Assembly (NCBI GenBank): GCA_938002705.1
Contig: CALLAG010000268.1
Location: 1 to 8,624 of the forward strand
Source: an uncultured Saprospiraceae bacterium
GTDB taxonomy: Bacteria; Bacteroidota; Bacteroidia; Chitinophagales; Saprospiraceae
Direction: 5' to 3'
Length of the DNA stretch: 8,624 bases
Shown: one piece after another, positions 1-5,931 of the stretch
How the letters are laid out: every line of letters starts with the position of its first letter
How positions within the stretch are numbered: the first letter of the stretch is position 1
Made by a program: the position numbers and the translations under genes
Notes under the pieces: model-generated
Database searches by the model: none
The model's input: the letters and a program-made list of their open reading frames with translations, nothing else
Told to the model about the DNA's origin: nothing

Positions 1-235
1 CGCTACTAAGCCATATATCAGTGGTTCTAACTATGTCCTGAAGATGAGTAACTACTCTAAGGGGCCGTGGCAGAAAACTTGGGATGGACTCTTCTGGAGA
101 TTCATGGATATCCATCGTGATTTCTTTCTGAAGAATCCTCGCTTAGGCATGCTGGTTAGAACTTTTGATAAGATGTCTGATGATAAGCGTATGGCGCATT
201 ATGATAATGCACAGAAGTTTTTGGATAGGTTGTAG
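1..235 (+). CDS. Cryptochrome/photolyase family protein, C-terminal fragment (5' end outside window)
   Basis: The reading frame is open from the left edge (first full codon at base 2) to a TAG at 233-235, giving the last 77 residues. The Met at base 44 is internal, because homologous sequence (YISGSNYVLKMSNY) continues through it. The fragment matches the C-terminal end of the FAD-binding helical domain of PhrB-like (DPRP, deoxyribodipyrimidine photolyase-related) proteins: a GSNYVLKMSNY segment, then WDGLFWRFMDIHRDFF and NPRLGMLVRTFDKM. Such proteins use light and FAD to repair UV lesions in DNA, or act as cryptochromes. No cysteine is present in the fragment, although in the characterised iron-sulfur members (for example Agrobacterium PhrB) three of the four cluster ligands lie in this region; this comparison is from memory. 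Substrate specificity, (6-4) or CPD, cannot be decided from this tail. The gene converges on the toxin gene to its right. Family assignment is firm; exact function is inferred. Confidence 0.85.
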   Translation, partial: ATKPYISGSNYVLKMSNYSKGPWQKTWDGLFWRFMDIHRDFFLKNPRLGMLVRTFDKMSDDKRMAHYDNAQKFLDRL

Positions 236-272
236 TTGTTGGTAGTATTCATTGCATTAAAAAATTATCGTG

Positions 273-581
273 CTATTTTGCCTTGATTAATGAATCTATA
301 TAAATGGGGCCTCTCTTTACGTGACTAACGGCAATTACTTTTAGTGAAGTTTCAGTGTAGGTAAAGTAGATGTAATAAGTCTTTACTTTTTTGTATCTGA
401 TTTTTGTGTTTTCTGTTAGGCCGCCTATCTCAGGATATTGTGCTAATTGAATTAAGGCAATTTGGATTAGTGAGTATAGCTTTTCAGAGTACGTTACAGT
501 TCCATTTCTATCAACCCAATAATCAAGAATATCTTTTAATAATTCTAAAGATCTATCTGACCAGATTATTTCTCTAGCCAT
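273..581 (-). CDS. RelE/ParE-family toxin of a type II toxin-antitoxin module
   Basis: This 102-residue basic protein has the layout of ParE/RelE toxins: an N-terminal strand (REIIWSDRS), two amphipathic helices around residues 10-55 (LELLKDILDYWVDRNG, then YSEKLYSLIQIALIQLAQ), the turn YPEIGG, and C-terminal strands ending in KVIAVSHVKRGP. Such toxins either poison gyrase (ParE) or cleave mRNA on the ribosome (RelE), and the sequence does not settle which. The usual Trp before the final Arg-x-x-Pro turn is a Ser here, so activity is not assured. Its ATG (579-581) lies inside the 3' end of the antitoxin gene, a 16-base overlap that implies translational coupling; no Shine-Dalgarno sequence is visible. 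The stop is TAG at 273-275. It is an accessory module between the photolyase gene and sucA. Confidence 0.8.
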   Translation of the reverse strand: MAREIIWSDRSLELLKDILDYWVDRNGTVTYSEKLYSLIQIALIQLAQYPEIGGLTENTKIRYKKVKTYYIYFTYTETSLKVIAVSHVKRGPIYIDSLIKAK

Positions 582-802
582 TGTTGTACTCTGTTATTAA
601 CTTCTTGATTAGTTACAGTTTGTCCACCCTCTATTTGTTTTAGTCCGATTTCGATATCTCTTTTGTGCTCATTCGGGATTTTGAGAATTTCTTTTTTGAT
701 ATCGTCAAGCTCAATTAAGCCTAAGATTTCTTCTAATAGATAATCATCAACTGACTCAAGTTTCTTATATACCTTATTTCTAAGTTCTATCGTGGTCATC
801 AT
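566..802 (-). CDS. Antitoxin partner of the RelE/ParE-type toxin
   Basis: This 78-residue acidic, helical protein is encoded just upstream of the toxin and overlaps it by 16 bases. The N-terminal part (TTIELRNKVYKKLESVDDYL) resembles the dimerising region of small Bacteroidota antitoxins. The C-terminal part (DIEIGLKQIEGGQTVTNQEV, then a WLEK end) matches the common toxin-wrapping tail pattern of a GL-x-Q-x-x-x-G stretch followed by x-EEV and a terminal WL. Expected role: bind and neutralise the toxin and, alone or in complex, repress its own promoter. Two consecutive ATG codons (800-802 and 797-799) could each serve as start; the first is taken here. An AT-rich dyad lies 26-58 bases upstream and is a candidate operator. 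Specific DNA-binding motifs (ribbon-helix-helix or helix-turn-helix) were not recognised, so the antitoxin class is left open. Confidence 0.75.
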   Translation of the reverse strand: MMTTIELRNKVYKKLESVDDYLLEEILGLIELDDIKKEILKIPNEHKRDIEIGLKQIEGGQTVTNQEVNNRVQQWLEK

Positions 803-827
803 AATTTTTTATAGACAAGTTAATATA

Positions 828-860
828 ATTAAATAATAGTTGTATCGATAATTATTAAAT
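828..860. promoter_or_regulatory. Candidate operator dyad upstream of the antitoxin gene
   Basis: The arms 828-837 (ATTAAATAAT) and 851-860 (ATTATTAAAT) pair at 9 of 10 positions around a 13-base spacer that contains ATCGAT. The dyad sits 26-58 bases upstream of the antitoxin start, where autoregulatory operators of toxin-antitoxin modules are usually found. The region is very AT-rich, so chance symmetry is a real possibility. Confidence 0.3.
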
Positions 861-943
861 CAGATGATACTAAGGAATTTAACATAGATCAAGGATTAAT
901 TAGTATTTCAGGTCTATCCCCAATTCAAAGTTTATTTAAATAA
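833..943 (+). pseudogene. Possible relic of a protein-coding 3' end, without a start codon
   Basis: An open stretch of 36 codons ends in TAA (941-943). It reads IIVVSIIIKSDDTKEF followed by NIDQGLISISGLSPIQSLFK. It has no ATG, GTG or TTG that would make a sensible gene (in-frame stop at 830-832), yet its composition is protein-like, alternating beta-type hydrophobic and polar residues. The tone recalls the first half of C-terminal sorting domains of secreted Bacteroidota proteins, but no diagnostic motif is present. It overlaps the possible operator dyad and stops three bases before the sucA terminator hairpin. It could be chance. Confidence 0.2.
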
Positions 944-945
944 AG

Positions 946-975
946 AAGGGAATGTAATCGAAATCACATTCCCTT
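946..975 (-). terminator. Rho-independent terminator of sucA
   Basis: A perfect 10-bp stem (AAGGGAATGT at 946-955, ACATTCCCTT at 966-975) encloses a 10-base loop. It begins 37 bases after the sucA stop codon. On the minus strand it is followed by CTTTATTTAAATAAA, a moderately T-rich tail. It separates sucA from the toxin-antitoxin module and might also stop transcripts arriving on the plus strand. Confidence 0.8.
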
Positions 976-1011
976 TGTTATCTATTCAATTATTAATTGA
1001 TAATTAAATCA

Positions 1012-3759
1012 TTATCCCATGGCCTTAGCGACGATATCTTTCTGCTGCTGATCGTGTATTTTCTTAAATCCTGTAGCTGGACTTGCCGTTGCTTTACGAG
1101 ATATAAGATTGATATCTACATGTCTCCAGTATCTCATAAGATAATCCCATGAGCCCATGTTCGCTGATTCTTCTTGTACCCAGAATTTTTCTGCTTTCCC
1201 ATATTTTTTCATGATGGCATTAATCTGATCCTCTGGTAATGGATAGAGTTGCTCTACTCTGACTATAGCGACATCTTTTCTATTGCCTTCTTCCTGAGCG
1301 GCTAGTAGATCGTAGTATAATTTTCCAGAACAGAATAAGAGACGCTTGACATCTTTAGCTTTGACCATCGTGTCATCTAATACTTCTTGGAATTTTGTTC
1401 CCGTAGCAAATTCATCTTTATGGGATATCGCTTTAGGATGTCTAAGCATAGACTTAGGTGACATGACGATAAGTGGCTTTCTAGAGTTTATCTCAAGTTG
1501 TCTTCTCAGGACATGGAATAGATTAGCTGGTGTCGTCATATTAACAACTGTGAAGTTCCACTCGGCAGTCATCTGTAAGAATCTCTCAAGACGTGCACTT
1601 GAGTGCTCTGGTCCTTGGCCTTCATATCCATGAGGGAGAAGCATGACAAGGCCACTCATACGCTGCCACTTACTATCAGCGGCACTGATGAACTGATCTA
1701 CCATAGACTGTGCTCCATTATAGAAATCTCCGAACTGTGCCTCCCATATAACCAGTGCATCCGGACTGGCAAGAGAGTAGCCATATTCGAATCCAAGAAC
1801 TGCAAACTCTGAGAGTAAACTATTATATATCATGAATTTGCCTTGCTTATCTGCAAGACCATCTAATCGATTATGCTGCTTAAATGTCTCAGCATCGTTG
1901 AATATGGCATGTCTATGTGAGAACGTACCACGCTTCACATCTTGACCACTCATTCTGACATTCTTATTCTCTAATAGTATAGAGCTGTAAGCCATTAACT
2001 CGGCCATCGCCCAGTCGAGGTTATCGTCCTTAAGTAACTTGGCGGTATTCTTAAGTAGTCTATTGACTTTTGATAGTGGCGTCATACCTTCAGGTACAAC
2101 ACTGATGTGCTTGAGTATTTTATTGATTTTAGTTTTGGCTATTCCTGTCTCAGGAGAGATAAGATCTTTAGGATTATTACTTCTCGTTAGTGATTGCCAT
2201 GCTTTTTCTGGAGCTTGGTAGGAGTAGGGTAGCGGCTTCTCTTTAGCTAAGTCTAATCTCTCTTGTAGCAGATTCCAGTAATCTTGTTCCAGATCTTCAG
2301 CTATCTTTTTCTCTAATTCTCCACTTTTTAATAATTCTTTGACATAGATTTCTCTGGCGTTATCGTGCTTTTGTATAAACTCATACATCTCAGGTTGAGT
2401 GAACTTAGGATCATCGCCTTCATTATGCCCATGCTTCCTGTAGCATACCATATCTATGAATACATCATTGTTGAATTTCTGTCTGTATTCGGTAGCTAAC
2501 TCACATGCAAATACGACTGCATCTGGATCATCACCGTTGACATGGAATACTGGTGCTTGTACAATACCAGCTGCTGCAGTACAGTATGTCGATGATCTCG
2601 CATCATCAAAATCTGTAGTGAATCCTATCTGATTATTTATAACAAAATGAATCGTCCCTCCTGTATAGTAACCTTCTAGCTGACTCATCTGCACAGTCTC
2701 GAATAAGACACCTTGTCCCGCTATGGCTGCATCACCATGTATGAGGATAGGTAATATCTTATCATAGTCGCTTTTATATAGTATGTCTGCCTTAGCTCTT
2801 GAGAATCCTTCTACTACGGGATCTACTGCTTCTAAGTGAGATGGGTTAGGCGCCAGTTTGAGATGGATTTTCTTCTTGTCTATCGTCTCTACTTGTGAGG
2901 AGTAGCCCATGTGATACTTGACATCACCATCACCGAAGCTCTGATCTGGTACTGAAGTACCTTCGAACTCGTTGAAGATATGCTCGTATGTCTTGCCCAT
3001 AATATTAGCGAGGACATTAAGACGTCCTCTGTGTGCCATACCGATGATGACTTCTTCTACTTGATCTGCTGCACCTTTATTGATGATTGCGTCTAGAGCT
3101 GCTATTGTAGATTCTCCACCTTCGAGTGAGAATCTCTTCTGACCTACATACTTTGTGTGTAAGAACTTCTCGAACATTACAGCGCCATTCAGCTTTTCTA
3201 AGATTCTCTTTTTCTTTTTTATATCATGACCGTAGTTAGGATCCAGATCTCGTTCTTCTATTTTCTTACGTAACCATGTACGCTTTTCTCTATTCTCTAT
3301 ATATCCATACTCATAGCCTATATTACCGCTGTATATCGTCTGGCATTTGGCTATAATATCTTTGAGTTTAGCTTCTCCCATATTCAGCTCATGACCAGCG
3401 ACAAATGTCACGTCCATATCTGCTTCAGTAAGATTATAATCAGCTATATCGAGATATGGTTTTCTATCACGTCTTGTTCTTATAGGATTAGTCGTAGATA
3501 GAAGGTGTCCTCTATTTCTGAATCCATAGATGATAGACATCACGCTGAATTCTTTCTGCATCTGTGTCGGTGAGGCAATCTTAGGAGCATGCCCATTAGT
3601 CGAAGCCCCATTTTCTAATTCTGAGACATTTCCGAACTCAAAACCTTGAAAAAATACTTTCCATCCTTCTTCTACAGAATTAGCATCGAGTGCATATTTC
3701 TCATACATTTTGTCAATAAATGTCGGATGAGCGTTGAATACGTACGAATAATCTTTCAT
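1012..3759 (-). CDS. sucA: 2-oxoglutarate dehydrogenase E1 component (thiamine-diphosphate-dependent)
   Basis: This complete 915-residue E1o decarboxylates 2-oxoglutarate and passes the succinyl group to the lipoyl arm of the E2 subunit, in the TCA cycle in the cytoplasm. The E1o-specific N-terminal segment is present (YVFNAHPTFIDKMYEKYAL, residues 6-24). The thiamine core follows: GMAHRGRLNVL at 240-250, HGDAAIAGQG at 341-350 with Mg-binding Asp343, NNQIGFTT at 375-382 (Asn376 and Ile378 complete the Mg site by alignment with E. coli SucA), HVNGDDP at 406-412 and RKHGHNEGDDP at 441-451. In the pyrimidine-binding domain SLLSE (648-652) supplies the activating Glu, and HGYEGQGPEHSSARLERFLQ lies at 710-729. 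The C-terminal domain ends at KAMG. Length is normal for the family and there are no frameshifts. No sucB or lpd gene is adjacent and the gene has its own terminator, so it looks monocistronic here. A weak -7 box (TACTTTTA, 3815-3822 on the minus strand) lies 56 bases upstream. Confidence 0.98.
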   Translation of the reverse strand: MKDYSYVFNAHPTFIDKMYEKYALDANSVEEGWKVFFQGFEFGNVSELENGASTNGHAPKIASPTQMQKEFSVMSIIYGFRNRGHLLSTTNPIRTRRDRKPYLDIADYNLTEADMDVTFVAGHELNMGEAKLKDIIAKCQTIYSGNIGYEYGYIENREKRTWLRKKIEERDLDPNYGHDIKKKKRILEKLNGAVMFEKFLHTKYVGQKRFSLEGGESTIAALDAIINKGAADQVEEVIIGMAHRGRLNVLANIMGKTYEHIFNEFEGTSVPDQSFGDGDVKYHMGYSSQVETIDKKKIHLKLAPNPSHLEAVDPVVEGFSRAKADILYKSDYDKILPILIHGDAAIAGQGVLFETVQMSQLEGYYTGGTIHFVINNQIGFTTDFDDARSSTYCTAAAGIVQAPVFHVNGDDPDAVVFACELATEYRQKFNNDVFIDMVCYRKHGHNEGDDPKFTQPEMYEFIQKHDNAREIYVKELLKSGELEKKIAEDLEQDYWNLLQERLDLAKEKPLPYSYQAPEKAWQSLTRSNNPKDLISPETGIAKTKINKILKHISVVPEGMTPLSKVNRLLKNTAKLLKDDNLDWAMAELMAYSSILLENKNVRMSGQDVKRGTFSHRHAIFNDAETFKQHNRLDGLADKQGKFMIYNSLLSEFAVLGFEYGYSLASPDALVIWEAQFGDFYNGAQSMVDQFISAADSKWQRMSGLVMLLPHGYEGQGPEHSSARLERFLQMTAEWNFTVVNMTTPANLFHVLRRQLEINSRKPLIVMSPKSMLRHPKAISHKDEFATGTKFQEVLDDTMVKAKDVKRLLFCSGKLYYDLLAAQEEGNRKDVAIVRVEQLYPLPEDQINAIMKKYGKAEKFWVQEESANMGSWDYLMRYWRHVDINLISRKATASPATGFKKIHDQQQKDIVAKAMG

Positions 3760-4060
3760 TCTTAAAATTTATAGCTGTTTGTTTGTCAGGTACTTATTTC
3801 TAAATATTGTTAGATAAAAGTAATGAAAACGATTTATATTAATTTAATTGTAAATGTATAATTAATTGATAAAGAACATATTAATAGTATTTTATACTAT
3901 ATTCTTTGATTAATCAATTGGCTTATATTCTATCCAAAAATCATACTTGATTTAGCAATATGAACATTGAATCAGAATAAAAGATGAAAATATTAAATAA
4001 TAAAGACTTCAAAATCTAAAAAACAGTACTTTTGCAATCCAAAATTACTTTAACACATAT
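3760..4060. other. Divergent spacer between sucA and rpsT, with a long imperfect palindrome
   Basis: No gene is seen in these 301 very AT-rich bases. They must hold both promoters. The centre is an imperfect palindrome of about 59 bases (3861-3919): a 7-bp perfect core (ATAGTAT at 3884-3890, ATACTAT at 3894-3900, TTT between) flanked by arms that repeat AAAGAA/TTCTTT and AATTGAT/ATCAATT with small offsets. It also contains the perfect 10-bp palindrome TGATTAATCA (3907-3916). It could be a regulator site or a cruciform-forming element. Confidence 0.4.
4027..4034 (+). promoter_or_regulatory. Bacteroidota -7 promoter box of rpsT
   Basis: TACTTTTG matches the TAnnTTTG -7 consensus of Bacteroidota housekeeping promoters exactly. 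It ends 26 bases before the rpsT ATG, leaving room for a leader of about 15-22 bases. A clear -33 TTG is not visible at the expected spacing. Confidence 0.6.
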
Positions 4061-4315
4061 ATGGCACAGCACGAATCATCAAAGAAGAGAATTAGACAAG
4101 ACGCTAAGAAAAGAGTCCAAAACAGATATTATAAGAAATCAGCACGTACAGCAATAGCTAAATTACGTGAGATGGAAGATAAAGCTGAGGCTCAAAAATT
4201 TCTTCCTAAGGTTGTAAGCATGATAGATAAGTTAGCTAAGAAAAACAACTGGCACAATAACAAAGCTGCCAATGTTAAAAGCAAGCTTACTAAACTTGTT
4301 AATAATTTAGGATAG
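4061..4315 (+). CDS. rpsT: 30S ribosomal protein S20
   Basis: This 84-residue, strongly basic, all-helical protein is typical of S20, a primary binder of 16S rRNA during assembly of the small subunit. Diagnostic segments are the start MAQHESSKKRIRQDAKKRVQ, then NRYYKKSARTAIAKLREME (residues 21-39), FLPKVVSMIDKLAKKN (47-62) and the C-terminal NNKAANVKSKLTKLVNNL. Length and start are normal for Bacteroidota members. It is a single-gene unit with its own -7 box, and a hairpin follows 20 bases after the stop. No Shine-Dalgarno sequence is seen, which is usual in this phylum. The gene downstream (mlaD) is convergent. The stop TAG (4313-4315) lies against the tail of the mlaD-like relic that runs on the opposite strand. 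Confidence 0.97.
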   Translation: MAQHESSKKRIRQDAKKRVQNRYYKKSARTAIAKLREMEDKAEAQKFLPKVVSMIDKLAKKNNWHNNKAANVKSKLTKLVNNLG

Positions 4316-4327
4316 TACCTTACCATT

Positions 4328-4411
4328 CTTTTCACTTGCCGGATATTCTTCCGGCAATATATAATCCTTAGATTTCTTGTCGATAGAGCAGAAGTGACTA
4401 ATACTATATAG
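4328..4411 (-). pseudogene. Degenerate second copy of the mlaD 3' end
   Basis: Read on the minus strand, this stretch encodes HFCSIDKKSKDYILPEEYPA followed by SEKN. The intact mlaD ends YFRLFGKKSKDYELPEEDPA followed by SQN and a stop. Over the 15 codons at 4334-4378 (mlaD equivalent 4820-4864), 13 residues and 36 of 45 bases are identical. Six of the eight changed codons are synonymous, so both copies diverged while still under selection as protein. Weaker similarity continues to a TGA at 4412-4414 (LYSISHF against LNPRRYF). The mlaD stop codon is lost; the frame reads on to a TAA at 4307-4309 inside the antisense of rpsT. No start or further mlaD sequence is visible, so it is a stub of a duplicated or displaced mlaD. 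Confidence 0.7.
4336..4357 (+). terminator. Hairpin terminator of rpsT
   Basis: A perfect 8-bp GC-rich stem (TTGCCGGA at 4336-4343, TCCGGCAA at 4350-4357) with a 6-base loop lies 20 bases after the rpsT stop. The tail (TATATAATCC) is only moderately T-rich, so efficiency is uncertain. The hairpin coincides with codons of the mlaD-like relic on the opposite strand. Confidence 0.65.
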
Positions 4412-4810
4412 TCATAACTACATTCTTATGCATTCTACTCTCATTTAGATTCTCCCATCCATTGGCATTCTCAGATCACAATAATACTTTATGAGAGGAA
4501 GTAACCGTAATGGTATGCATAACCTTTATACACTAAGTGAAACTTGCTGAACGTACTGAGAAAGCAACAATCTTATCTAATCACCGAATAATATAATTCC
4601 TCCCTCAGGAGAGAGCAAAGAGGTATGAGAATTCAAAATGACTTGAGAATGGATGCTCGTTCTTACAGTCATTCTGTAATGTCAAGACGCCCATTATCCT
4701 TGTAGCACTAATTTGACCAATAGCAACGGCCCAGCGGCCTCATAGATCAATCTGTGTTTTATTATGCAGCATTTCAATCTTAGGTTGAATCAGCTGTATA
4801 TATCTTCTCG
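4412..4810. other. Gene-free spacer between the mlaD relic and mlaD
   Basis: About 400 bases with frequent stops in all frames and no recognisable protein, tRNA or known structured RNA. It is visibly richer in G+C than the 3760-4060 spacer. Small dyads occur: CTCC/GGAG around a 4-base loop near 4603-4614, GGCC/GGCC near 4729-4740, and CATTCTCA (4466-4473) facing TGAGAATG (4644-4651). None has a convincing T-rich tail as a terminator for mlaD. It may be decayed coding sequence, but I could not align it to any neighbour. Confidence 0.4.
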
Positions 4811-5857
4811 TTAGTTCTGACTGGCTGGATCTTCTTCTGGTAATTCGTAATCTTTAGATTTCTTACCGAATAGGCGGAAATATCGTCTTGGGTTGAGGCG
4901 TAGATCCTGTAACAGGAGATCCATCTCTCGCGTAGTCTCATTAAGGTTAGTATATAGTGACTCGTCATTAAGTAGCTTACCTAATGTGCCATCACCACTT
5001 TCCATTTTTTGTACTATTGTCTTAAGCTCTTGCATGGTAAGTGTAGCTTCGGCCATCGTTTTCTCTACACCTTCAAGACTTGCTTGGGCTTGATCTATCG
5101 TGCCATTAGTCTTAGTTACAGTCTCTGATAACTTCACTTTGCTTAAGTCTGATGTTACTGTCGTTACATTATTAAGTATACTATTTAATTTAGTCTGAGA
5201 CTGTACGAGTGATTCTGTGATTACGGCCATATTAGCCATAGTTACTTCCATATCTTTAGCAGATCTGGTCATAAGCTGATTCATTCTGGATGTTATCGCG
5301 GATAGATTCTGCATAGATTTTGACATCTCATTTATACTTACATCTATGGCTGCATTAGAATTAGGGTCGCCTATTCTGCTGAGTGTACTATCTATCATAG
5401 TGCCTACATTCTCTATCTGAGGACCAAAGTCTCCTGGGCCTAACATAGAACCTATAAGTCCTGTAGTCTGAGAAGGTAGGGTGCTTCCTTCTTGTGCACA
5501 ATTAGATCCGTCACACATCTTATCGAATACAAGCTCTATCATCTTACCTCCGAGTGGGCTTGATGATCTAAGGTCAGCAATTGTAGTCTTTGGTAAGCGT
5601 ATATCTTTATTGACGGTGAAGCCTAATTTTATCTTTCTCACATTATCTGGCTGAGGATCGATGCTGATCACAGAACCTACGACTACACCGTTGATCTGAA
5701 CTTTGGTTGCAGTATTGACATCTTGGACATTATCATATATACCATAGAAAGTCTGGTCACCACTTAATAGATTCTGCCCTGATAAAAACTTAAATCCCCA
5801 TATAGCAAGCGCCAATGTGACAATAGCCAATACGGCCAGTTTGATTTCTTTTTTCAT
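4811..5857 (-). CDS. mlaD: MCE/MlaD-family lipid-transport protein
   Basis: This 348-residue protein has one N-terminal signal anchor (residues 7-22, LAVLAIVTLALAIWGF) preceded by a Lys-rich start, so the rest lies in the periplasm. The MCE domain spans roughly 34-112: GDQTFYGIYDNVQDVNTATK, then VQINGVVVGSV and SSSPLGGKMIEL. MCE proteins form rings that bind phospholipid and shuttle it between inner and outer membrane with an ABC transporter (MlaE permease, MlaF ATPase), which is not in this window. Residues 145-290 form a long, Ser/Thr/Met-rich helical stretch that probably makes a needle or coiled coil. The C-terminus (GDGTLGKLLNDESLYTNLNE, then NPRRYFRLFGKK) is typical of Bacteroidota homologues. 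Cys115 and Cys120 might form a disulfide. It lies 74 bases downstream of the amidase on the same strand, probably co-transcribed. Its 3' end has a decayed copy near rpsT. The gene symbol is by family, not proven orthology. Confidence 0.92.
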   Translation of the reverse strand: MKKEIKLAVLAIVTLALAIWGFKFLSGQNLLSGDQTFYGIYDNVQDVNTATKVQINGVVVGSVISIDPQPDNVRKIKLGFTVNKDIRLPKTTIADLRSSSPLGGKMIELVFDKMCDGSNCAQEGSTLPSQTTGLIGSMLGPGDFGPQIENVGTMIDSTLSRIGDPNSNAAIDVSINEMSKSMQNLSAITSRMNQLMTRSAKDMEVTMANMAVITESLVQSQTKLNSILNNVTTVTSDLSKVKLSETVTKTNGTIDQAQASLEGVEKTMAEATLTMQELKTIVQKMESGDGTLGKLLNDESLYTNLNETTREMDLLLQDLRLNPRRYFRLFGKKSKDYELPEEDPASQN

Positions 5858-5931
5858 ATCGATGTAAAACTATGAGAATTGTAGGTTATATACCTTATAA
5901 AAGACTAAATTATAAAGCTATTTGCTGTATT

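Noticed and set aside
1346..2221. Three plus-strand open frames (1346-1633, 1603-1812, 2039-2221) inside sucA
   Set aside because: They lie antisense to well-conserved sucA codons and their translations have no recognisable protein pattern.
4758..4795. Short similarity of CTTAGGTTGA near 4780 to CTTGGGTTGA in mlaD (4887-4896), possibly more of the mlaD relic
   Set aside because: Only about 11 of 14 bases match and it lies on the wrong side of the stub, with no matching protein sequence; likely chance.
4764..4800. TTCAA/TTGAA stem just downstream of mlaD as its terminator, and GGTTGAATC as a tRNA T-arm
   Set aside because: The stem is 5 bp and AT-rich with no T-rich tail on the minus strand; no acceptor or anticodon arms can be formed around the T-arm-like bases.
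4780..4968. 62-codon minus-strand frame overlapping the mlaD 3' end
   Set aside because: It is out of frame with mlaD, whose conserved C-terminus occupies the same bases; no independent support.
4893..5093. 66-codon plus-strand frame inside mlaD
   Set aside because: Antisense shadow of the mlaD helical region; Arg/Ser/Leu-rich translation typical of such shadows.
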